Part shown: in pieces, positions 1-5,685 of the stretch
Layout of the letters: each line of letters starts with the position of its first letter
How positions within the stretch are numbered: the first letter of the stretch is position 1
Assembly: GCA_030635045.1 (NCBI GenBank)
Contig: DAOVZP010000130.1
Location: 1 to 5,685 of the forward strand
DNA length: 5,685 nt
Direction: 5' to 3'
Source of the DNA: Bacteroidota bacterium
GTDB lineage: Bacteria > Bacteroidota > Bacteroidia > Bacteroidales > B18-G4
Translations under genes and position numbers: made by a program
Notes under the pieces: generated by a model
What the model saw: only the letters and a program-made list of their open reading frames with translations
Told to the model about the DNA's origin: nothing
The model's database searches: none

Positions 1-30
1 AAAGCCTTTTCGTATCTGCTGCTTTTGCAT
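1..30 (-). CDS. possible 5' end of a leftward gene, cut by the window edge
   Basis: On the minus strand an ATG at 30-28 opens ten codons (reading MQKQQIRKGF) that continue past the left edge without a stop. The support is the upstream sequence: a good Bacteroidota -7 element (39-46, minus strand) lies eight bases before the ATG and would give a very short or absent leader. Ten codons cannot identify a product. The competing reading is that the plus strand is coding: frame 1 is open from base 1 to a TAA at 76-78 and could be the tail of a rightward gene. I slightly prefer the leftward gene because of the promoter-like match, but this is uncertain. Confidence 0.3.
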   Translation of the reverse strand, partial: MQKQQIRKGF

Positions 31-38
31 GACGGGGG

Positions 39-46
39 CAAAGATA
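39..46 (-). promoter_or_regulatory. Bacteroidota-type -7 promoter element (leftward)
   Basis: The minus strand reads TATCTTTGCCCCCGTC just before the ATG at 30-28. TATCTTTG matches the TAnnTTTG consensus known for the primary sigma factor of Bacteroidota. I see no clear TTG/TTTG -33 box at the expected distance (about 64-72), so the match is to one half of the promoter only. Confidence 0.35.
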
Positions 47-55
47 AGGCTTTTG

Positions 56-90
56 AAATTATTGATGTTGGATTTTAAATTTTGAATTAT
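56..90. repeat. short AT-rich word repeat
   Basis: On the minus strand this stretch consists of words such as AATTCAAAATTTAAAATCC. The composition and word structure resemble the larger repeat at 2640-2713. It lies just upstream of the possible leftward promoter and overlaps no convincing gene. It is short, and chance similarity in AT-rich DNA cannot be excluded. Confidence 0.3.
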
Positions 91-172
91 GTATGATCAG
101 CGTGTTGACTTATATGCGCTTTTTCTATATCTTTATTGACTGATAAAAGCTATACCAATTCTTATATCTCCT

Positions 173-201
173 AATCAATAGCTCTTAAGGGCTATGGGAT
201 T
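173..201. other. hairpin (inverted repeat) in the left intergenic region
   Basis: ATAGCTC (178-184) pairs with GGGCTAT (189-195) around a TTAA loop, with one G-T pair. Beyond a small internal loop, AATC (173-176) pairs with GATT (198-201). The sequence after it, CTTTTGCTTTT, is T-rich but interrupted. It could be a weak rightward terminator for something left of the window or a chance structure. Apart from this hairpin and the weak promoter at 204-233, I see nothing gene-like in 91-287. Confidence 0.4.
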
Positions 202-203
202 CT

Positions 204-233
204 TTTGCTTTTGAGTTTAAATAATATGGTTTG
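204..233 (+). promoter_or_regulatory. weak candidate promoter for the kelch gene
   Basis: TTTG at 204-207 is followed 18 bases later by ATGGTTTG (226-233). The second differs at its first two positions from the Bacteroidota -7 consensus TAnnTTTG, although a TA sits one base further out. The spacing suits a -33/-7 pair and would give a leader of roughly 65 bases before the ATG at 306. The match is imperfect and the region is AT-rich, so this is only a candidate. Confidence 0.25.
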
Positions 234-294
234 CAGTGAATGCAGTTGTCACCAATCTGCCTTTTTTGCATATAAATACATTGTATAATGAAAC

Positions 295-299
295 GGAGG
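295..299 (+). promoter_or_regulatory. Shine-Dalgarno sequence supporting the start at 306
   Basis: GGAGG lies six bases before the ATG at 306. It falls inside the coding sequence if the in-frame ATG at 288 is used instead, so it favours 306. The other complete genes in this window have AT-rich or A-rich leaders with no such motif, which is usual for Bacteroidota, so its use here is likely but not certain. Confidence 0.5.
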
Positions 300-305
300 T
301 ATATC

Positions 306-1895
306 ATGAAACAAATTCTATCCTTTCTAATTATTTCTTTATTTCTTTTCGGTTCTCAGCTCTTTGCACAAATAGTTGAAACACACGAATTTGGCGAGAC
401 AAATGTTTATTATTATGTCTATGCCGATGGAATAACCTGGGATTTCATTGCCGAGAATAATATGACTGTGGAGACCATCGATGTTAAGTCTGTACTTGCT
501 TCAGATGGAGGGACCTTTCACATCGAAATACGTGTTGAGGGTAACCTGATTGCAAACTGGGACCAATATGTGAGCAGTACAAACTTCATGGATTATTTGC
601 ATACGAAATCAGTTTCAATTGCTTTGCATGCAGGTGATGCAATCGAATATAAGATCTGGGGGGGGACATCTTCAACCCCGGTTGGCGGGATCCGGGGAAT
701 CAGCTATGTTAAGCTGACCGGTGGTGGAGGAACAGCCTATGATCTTCAGTTTTCTTCCTTGTCTGATATGAATGATGCAAGGTGGGGCCTGGGGTACACC
801 TTTGATGGAACTTATATCTATGCTGTTTGCGGGGGACTGAGTACAAACCCATTGAAATCTACAACTATCGAAAGATATGATCTTACCAGTAATACCTGGA
901 ATGAATTTGTTACGGGTCTTATTCCCAGAAAGTACTGCTCAGCTGAGTATGTTTCAACCTATGGTAAAATATATGTACTTAATGGGGAAACTTATTCAGG
1001 CACCTCATATACGGATACTGTTGAGGTGATCGATGAGCAATCAGGTAATATCTCCTATAGTACAGGCAATCCTTATCCTGTTGAATACGGTGGGTCGGCA
1101 GTGTGGAATGCTAGGATCTATGTATTTGGAGGGAGTAACACCGAAGGGTACTCTAATCGTCTTTATGAATATGATCCTTATGCCGACAGCTGGCTCAGGC
1201 TGGAGGATATGCCGGAAGCAAAACAAACGAATGGGGAAATCATAAACGGTATCTTATATGTGTTTGGTGGATACAATGGCGTCACCTCAAGCCGTATTGA
1301 TGCTTATGACATCAAAAACTCAACATGGTCCTCATTAGGGACCATGCCAATTGCCATTTCTGCACATGCTACCACAAAAAAAGGTAAAAATATTTGGATT
1401 GTTGGGTCATACGATAATATTACCTCCATGGCAGTATATAATACTGAAACAAATGAATTCACCCAACTTACTTCCAACATGACTGGAAGGAGGCACTGCG
1501 GAGCAGTTATAGAGGGGGACGATCTGTACATTTATGGTGGAAACCAGGGTTATTCAGCGAAATCAGTATTAAGCAGCCTGGAATATGCGGATATTTCTAA
1601 CTACAACTTTGCTATTGGTGAAAACCATGATCCCGGGAACCTGAGTAGTAAATGTTATCCAAACCCCTTCACAGAGCATACGACCATAGAATTCTCATTA
1701 CAACAGGATGCACAGACTTCTGTCACGGTCTTTGACCCTTTCGGCAAAAAGATTGAAACGCTTATTGATGATTATTTGTCGGCAGGAGAACAGAGGCTAC
1801 ATTTCGATGGATCGGGATTGGCCGGAGGGATGTACTTTTATATTATCCGGTCAGGAAAGTTTTCAATTACGGGAAAGATGCTACTGCGTAAATAG
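306..1895 (+). CDS. secreted kelch-repeat beta-propeller protein with T9SS type A sorting domain
   Basis: This 529-residue protein is predicted to be exported by Sec and then secreted or anchored at the cell surface by the type IX system. Residues 1-21 form a signal peptide (hydrophobic core, cleavage after LFA). Residues of about 22-140 form a probable beta-sandwich domain that I do not recognise. A Gly-rich linker leads to about 145-440, where I count six kelch-like blades. Each has an IY-V-GG type strand followed by a YD...W element; two blades have degenerate GG pairs (NGE, VGS). The C-terminal 80 residues, from YPNPF at 451-455, fit the type A sorting domain: an FD-x-x-GKK turn, an AG-x-Q segment, GGMYFY, and a final KMLLRK. 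An in-frame ATG at 288 would add MKRRYI; GGAGG before 306 favours the shorter form. Kelch propellers usually bind proteins or glycans; the ligand here is unknown. No enzyme motif is seen. The gene stands alone, convergent with the next one. Confidence 0.92.
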   Translation: MKQILSFLIISLFLFGSQLFAQIVETHEFGETNVYYYVYADGITWDFIAENNMTVETIDVKSVLASDGGTFHIEIRVEGNLIANWDQYVSSTNFMDYLHTKSVSIALHAGDAIEYKIWGGTSSTPVGGIRGISYVKLTGGGGTAYDLQFSSLSDMNDARWGLGYTFDGTYIYAVCGGLSTNPLKSTTIERYDLTSNTWNEFVTGLIPRKYCSAEYVSTYGKIYVLNGETYSGTSYTDTVEVIDEQSGNISYSTGNPYPVEYGGSAVWNARIYVFGGSNTEGYSNRLYEYDPYADSWLRLEDMPEAKQTNGEIINGILYVFGGYNGVTSSRIDAYDIKNSTWSSLGTMPIAISAHATTKKGKNIWIVGSYDNITSMAVYNTETNEFTQLTSNMTGRRHCGAVIEGDDLYIYGGNQGYSAKSVLSSLEYADISNYNFAIGENHDPGNLSSKCYPNPFTEHTTIEFSLQQDAQTSVTVFDPFGKKIETLIDDYLSAGEQRLHFDGSGLAGGMYFYIIRSGKFSITGKMLLRK

Positions 1896-1985
1896 TGCCT
1901 GGTTCCTAGTGCCTCTCAAAGGTTAGTATGAATTAATTCTGAATTCAGATTTCTGATATCTGCTATCTGAATTCTGATTTCTGCT
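1896..1985. repeat. convergent intergenic region with short direct and inverted repeats
   Basis: The stretch between the two convergent genes is built of repeated words. GTGCCTGGTTCCTAGTGCCT (1897-1916) contains TGCCT twice. From 1938 onward TCTGAATTC, GATTTCTG and ATATCTGC-like words recur. It holds no open reading frame of note. It looks like the low-complexity spacer DNA often seen between Bacteroidota genes, and has a different word set from 2640-2713. Confidence 0.45.
1941..1974. terminator. hairpin between convergent genes, possible weak terminator
   Basis: GAATTCAGAT (1941-1950) and ATCTGAATTC (1965-1974) are perfect inverted repeats forming a ten-pair AT-rich stem with a 14-base loop. 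It lies 46 bases after the kelch stop and 15 bases beyond the stop of the leftward gene, so it could serve both. Neither side carries a proper T tract and the stem is weak, so an intrinsic terminator is doubtful. Confidence 0.35.
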
Positions 1986-1989
1986 TCCC

Positions 1990-2544
1990 CTACCACTCTT
2001 CTTCTTCAACCTTCACTTTCGGAACCATATATTCCTTGAGAGAGGCGGCGAAGTTGTCAATGGAATAGGCCCTCAATTGCTCGAGGTAGAGGGGCCATTG
2101 TTCGTTGTAGTCGCGGTGGGCTGTGTTTAGCCAGCGCTCGCAGGGGTAGCGTGACTGGCGTGTAAGCACAAACTGATCGAGAGTATAGCGATAGCGGCCA
2201 TCTTTACATTCGATCTTGAAGTAATACTTGATCATGCCGGCGGTCTTTTTCACGTCCTTTTCGTAAAAGATGAGCTCAAACTGATGCTTGCCTTTTATCA
2301 CCCCTGAGGCGGCATCACGAACCTCAGTAACGTAAACAGGCTGCTTGAAGTAATGATGCAGCCATTCACTGGCACGGTTGAAAAGTTCTGTTTTGGTTCC
2401 GGTCTCTTCCACCACCTCCTGGAATGTGATCAGTCCGGTGTTGGGATCCACGGGGATGGCCTCAACCGTGCTGACTTCTTCTTCCTGTGCAAAAACGAAT
2501 AATCCTGCGGATGCTATGATAAGAAAAGTGATAAACTTTTTCAT
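1990..2544 (-). CDS. exported DUF4468-like protein (TBP-like fold)
   Basis: This is a 184-residue protein of unknown function. Residues 1-19 are a signal peptide (MKKFITFLII start, cleavage after FVFA); there is no lipobox Cys, so it is probably periplasmic and soluble. Residues of about 38-128 resemble the DUF4468 domain, predicted to have a TBP-like fold. The cues are ITFQEVVE, then TKTELFNRASEWL, a strand pair around VIKGKHQFEL, and YYFKIECKDGRYRYTLDQFVL. The C-terminal part (129-184) is charged, has several aromatic residues and ends EEEEW. The family assignment is from memory of its pattern and no catalytic residues are evident. The start at 2544 is the one that gives a full signal peptide. 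It is separated from groEL upstream by a strong terminator and a repeat region, so it is probably transcribed alone. TAACTTTA (2588-2595, minus strand) is a one-mismatch -7 candidate about 43 bases before the start. Confidence 0.82.
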   Translation of the reverse strand: MKKFITFLIIASAGLFVFAQEEEVSTVEAIPVDPNTGLITFQEVVEETGTKTELFNRASEWLHHYFKQPVYVTEVRDAASGVIKGKHQFELIFYEKDVKKTAGMIKYYFKIECKDGRYRYTLDQFVLTRQSRYPCERWLNTAHRDYNEQWPLYLEQLRAYSIDNFAASLKEYMVPKVKVEEEEW

Positions 2545-2639
2545 GGCTTTGAGTGTTGTTTCGATTGAGATAACAACTTTTATACGGTAAAGTTACAAAA
2601 AAGGATATGAAATGATTTTGGACAAGACTAAAAACATCG

Positions 2640-2713
2640 AAAATCTAAAATCTAATATCCAATCGAATATCTAATATCCAATCGAAAATCCCCCAATCGA
2701 CAATCGACAATCG
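2640..2713. repeat. AATC-word tandem repeat in the spacer after groEL
   Basis: ATCTAATATCCAATCGAA occurs at 2650-2667 and again, identical, at 2669-2686 (19-base period). It is preceded by AAAATCTAAAATCT words and followed by three tandem CAATCGA units at 2694-2713, the last lacking its final A. All parts are variations on AATC with A or C spacers. There is no coding potential and no dyad symmetry, so it is not a CRISPR array or terminator. It lies between the groEL terminator and the promoter region of the DUF4468-like gene. Confidence 0.8.
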
Positions 2714-2720
2714 CCTAATA

Positions 2721-2750
2721 AAAAAGCCCTCGCAATTGCGAGGGCTTTTT
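2721..2750 (-). terminator. rho-independent terminator of groES-groEL
   Basis: The 30 bases are a perfect palindrome: a 13-pair stem whose core is GCCCTCGC / GCGAGGGC, with A-T pairs at the base and an AATT loop. On the minus strand it starts three bases after the groEL stop and runs into TTTTTTATT. It is symmetrical, with a T tract on each strand, so it could also stop rightward transcription. Confidence 0.93.
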
Positions 2751-2753
2751 ATT

Positions 2754-4409
<1,656 letters not shown>

Positions 4410-4435
4410 TTATGGTTAATTTTTAAATAATTTCT

Positions 4436-4714
4436 TTAAATGATGGCGACGATGTCGCTTTCACGCATGATCAGGTAATCATTGCTTTCTACGCTGATCT
4501 CAGTCCCTGCATATTTACCATAGAGGACAGTATTACCTACTTTCACGGTGATGGGTTCGTCTTTGGTACCTGGCCCTACAGCCACAACAGTGCCTTTCTG
4601 CGGTTTTTCTTTTGCTGTATCCGGGATGATGATTCCGCCGGCAGTTTTTTCTTCAGCAGCAGCAGGTTCTATGATCACTCTGTCTGCTAATGGTTTGATG
4701 TTCAACTTTGACAT
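4436..4714 (-). CDS. groES: co-chaperonin GroES (Cpn10)
   Basis: This is the 92-residue co-chaperonin. Seven copies form the lid that caps a GroEL ring after ATP binding and so closes the folding chamber. The family core is complete: KPLADRVII near the N terminus, the mobile loop around residues 21-37 with GGIIIP at 26-31 (the hydrophobic residues that contact GroEL), then [10 protein letters not shown], a [13 protein letters not shown] segment, and the closing ESDIVAII. Length is typical, and the ATG at 4714 gives the usual short N terminus. It is the first gene of the groES-groEL unit. The 84-base leader up to the upstream terminator has no Shine-Dalgarno motif and no CIRCE operator, so repression of the HrcA type is not indicated by the sequence. 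Confidence 0.99.
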   Translation of the reverse strand: MSKLNIKPLADRVIIEPAAAEEKTAGGIIIPDTAKEKPQKGTVVAVGPGTKDEPITVKVGNTVLYGKYAGTEISVESNDYLIMRESDIVAII

Positions 4715-4729
4715 TTACTGATATTTTAA

Positions 4730-4741
4730 TTGTTTAAACAA
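4730..4741. promoter_or_regulatory. palindrome in the groES leader, possible operator
   Basis: TTGTTTAAACAA is a perfect 12-base palindrome, 15 bases upstream of the groES ATG. With one mismatch the symmetry extends to 4726-4745. Its position, close to the start codon and downstream of the terminator at 4799-4834, would suit a repressor site or an mRNA structure. It is AT-rich and may be coincidental. I could not place a convincing TTTG / TAnnTTTG promoter between it and the terminator; TTTG at 4783-4786 (minus strand) is followed by TA 18 bases later but without the TTTG half. Confidence 0.3.
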
Positions 4742-4798
4742 ATAATTTCATACATCTCTTTTATCCAGTCACATTTTGTGCCAAACCGGAAAACAAAA

Positions 4799-4834
4799 AA
4801 AAATGTCAGAATAGTATGACATTCTGACATTTTT
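4799..4834 (-). terminator. bidirectional rho-independent terminator between secG and groES
   Basis: ATGTCAGAAT (4803-4812) pairs perfectly with ATTCTGACAT (4821-4830) around an eight-base loop. Flanking A and T runs extend the stem to 14 pairs. On the minus strand the stem runs into nine T residues (A run at 4795-4803). On the plus strand it runs into TTTTATTTTATT. It begins 23 bases after the secG stop, so it should end the TPR-secG transcript and leave groES to its own promoter. Confidence 0.92.
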
Positions 4835-4857
4835 ATTTTATTATCTTGGGTTATGTC

Positions 4858-5190
4858 TTATTCAGGCTGTTGTCCGGTACCCGGAGCAGGTGCGGTTGGC
4901 ATCGGTAACGGATCACCGGCCCTTTCTTCCACCTGGGTAACTTTGTTTACACTTTCGCCGCCTTTAGGGATCACGAAGATCGATGCAAGGCTGAGCACGA
5001 GTAAGGCTATAGCCAGTGTCCAGGTTGCTTTCTCAAGGAAATCAGCAGTTTTTCTTACGCCCATGTACTGGTTAGAACCTGAAAAGTTAGATGCCAGTCC
5101 ACCGCCTTTGCTGTTTTGTACCAGCACTACGAGGATGATAAGTCCGCTGACCATGAGAATGAAAACAGAAACGAGAATATATAAGCCCAT
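4858..5190 (-). CDS. secG: SecG, preprotein translocase subunit
   Basis: This 110-residue inner membrane protein is the small accessory subunit of the SecYEG channel. It helps SecA-driven export of unfolded precursors. Two membrane segments are visible, about residues 3-24 and 55-74. The conserved loop begins in LVQNSKGGGLASNF (23-36), the hallmark of the family, followed by GSNQYMGVRKTADFLEK. The C terminus (about 76-110) is a hydrophilic tail rich in Pro, Ala and acidic residues, as in some other Bacteroidota SecG proteins; it makes the protein longer than the core family. The ATG at 5190 starts directly before the first membrane segment. The gene lies 12 bases after the TPR gene on the same strand and is followed by a strong terminator, so these two appear to be one transcription unit separate from groES. 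Confidence 0.97.
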   Translation of the reverse strand: MGLYILVSVFILMVSGLIILVVLVQNSKGGGLASNFSGSNQYMGVRKTADFLEKATWTLAIALLVLSLASIFVIPKGGESVNKVTQVEERAGDPLPMPTAPAPGTGQQPE

Positions 5191-5202
5191 TATTGTAAAA
5201 TT

Positions 5203-5685
5203 TTAATTTTCTTTACTGAGTTTCTTAATTTGGGCTGCAAAGTAACCACTTTTTTCCGGGAAAGTCAAGCTTAATTTGCGATAAATTTCAATGGCCTTAT
5301 CGATGTTACCTTGCTGGATGTGAATGTGTGCGAGTGTTTCGGTTACAAGTCCGGGTTGTTCCTCCCGGCTGCTCTTAGCTACTTTGACAGGGTCAAAGAA
5401 TTTAGTTTTCGGCCTGCTTATGGAGGGCTCTTCTTCAATGAACCTTTCAATAATCTCTTCTCTGGTGAGCTTCGTGCTGTCAGGGCTTTCTTCACTATCA
5501 GCTGTGATCTCCTTCAGCCTGTCTTCAACTATCTGTTTCAGTTTTAGTAAACGAGCTTCCTCATCCTGTTCGATTATGGGAAGGATGGACTCTTTTGCTT
5601 TATCATCAGTTTGTTGAACTGGTTTACTGGTTTCAACATGCGGGCCGAACACTTTGTCTAAATCCCCATCAAGATCTTCAAGGTT
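5203..5685 (-). CDS. TPR protein upstream of secG, N terminus outside the window
   Basis: The frame is open from the right edge to a TAA at 5205-5203, giving 160 visible residues of the C-terminal part. A GTG at 5652 lies within the frame, but eleven more codons (reading NLEDLDGDLDK) precede it without a stop, so it is probably not the start. The first hundred or so visible residues are charged and probably partly helical or disordered (ARLLKLKQIVEDRLKEI may be a coiled coil). The C-terminal part, from about EEIIERFIEEEPSISRPK through FFDPV to YFAAQIKKLSKEN, contains one clear TPR unit: ETLAHIHIQQGNIDKAIEIY followed by a helix ending LTFPEKS. I recall this ending as conserved in Bacteroidota proteins without an assigned function. 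TPRs mediate protein contacts. No signal peptide can be judged because the N terminus is missing. It is likely co-transcribed with secG. Confidence 0.9.
   Translation of the reverse strand, partial: NLEDLDGDLDKVFGPHVETSKPVQQTDDKAKESILPIIEQDEEARLLKLKQIVEDRLKEITADSEESPDSTKLTREEIIERFIEEEPSISRPKTKFFDPVKVAKSSREEQPGLVTETLAHIHIQQGNIDKAIEIYRKLSLTFPEKSGYFAAQIKKLSKEN

Noticed and set aside
1..78. Rightward gene tail in plus frame 1 ending in TAA at 76-78
   Set aside because: 25 open codons at an edge are weak evidence, and a leftward promoter element lies within it. Kept only as the alternative to the leftward gene start.
1033..1531. Open frames on both strands inside the kelch gene
   Set aside because: The kelch frame carries the repeated propeller motif across this span; the others have no motif or leader.
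2694..2713. CRISPR-like repeats
   Set aside because: The units are seven bases with no unique spacers and no cas genes; this is a short tandem repeat.
4768..4788. Sigma-54 promoter before groES (TTTGGCAC on the minus strand)
   Set aside because: The -24 half TGGCAC is present, but the expected GC at -12 is replaced by GA, and the spacing gives no TTGC.
4853..5206. Plus-strand open frame of 117 codons
   Set aside because: It is wholly antisense to secG, which has clear family motifs; the translation resembles nothing known.
5311..5617. Two plus-strand open frames over the TPR gene
   Set aside because: They are antisense to a frame with a clear TPR unit; Ser-rich and without plausible starts.
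5650..5652. GTG as the start of the TPR gene
   Set aside because: The frame stays open for eleven further codons to the window edge with similar acidic composition, so the gene is better read as truncated by the window.

Overview
The window most likely comes from a member of the Bacteroidota, probably Bacteroidales or a relative. Four things point there. A secreted kelch protein ends in a type A sorting domain of the type IX secretion system. A DUF4468-like protein, a family found mainly in this phylum, is present. The gene order TPR protein - secG - groES - groEL is one I recall from Bacteroidota genomes. Most start codons have AT-rich leaders without a Shine-Dalgarno sequence. No rRNA, tRNA, CRISPR array, transposase or phage gene is visible.

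Layout. Positions 1-305 hold no complete gene. There is a possible leftward gene start at the very edge with a Bacteroidota-type -7 element, an AT-rich repeat, a hairpin and a weak rightward promoter. Positions 306-1895 (+) encode a secreted six-bladed kelch propeller with a T9SS C-terminal domain. Positions 1896-1989 are a convergent, repeat-rich intergenic stretch. Positions 1990-2544 (-) encode a periplasmic DUF4468-like protein. Positions 2545-2753 are intergenic and hold an AATC-word tandem repeat and the groEL terminator. The rest of the window is leftward: groEL (2754-4397), groES (4436-4714), a strong bidirectional terminator (4799-4834), secG (4858-5190), and the C-terminal part of a TPR protein that runs off the right edge (5203-5685).

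How the genes work together. groES and groEL form the usual chaperonin pair in one transcription unit with its own terminator. secG lies 12 bases after the TPR gene and is probably co-transcribed with it; that unit ends at its own terminator before groES. The kelch protein and the DUF4468-like protein both have signal peptides and would leave the cytoplasm by the Sec route to which SecG belongs. The kelch protein would then be passed to the T9SS.

Most of the window is conserved housekeeping sequence. I do not see a clear new multi-gene system. The least explained parts are the short-word intergenic repeats, the uncharacterised N-terminal domain of the kelch protein, the groES control region and the conserved TPR protein next to secG.
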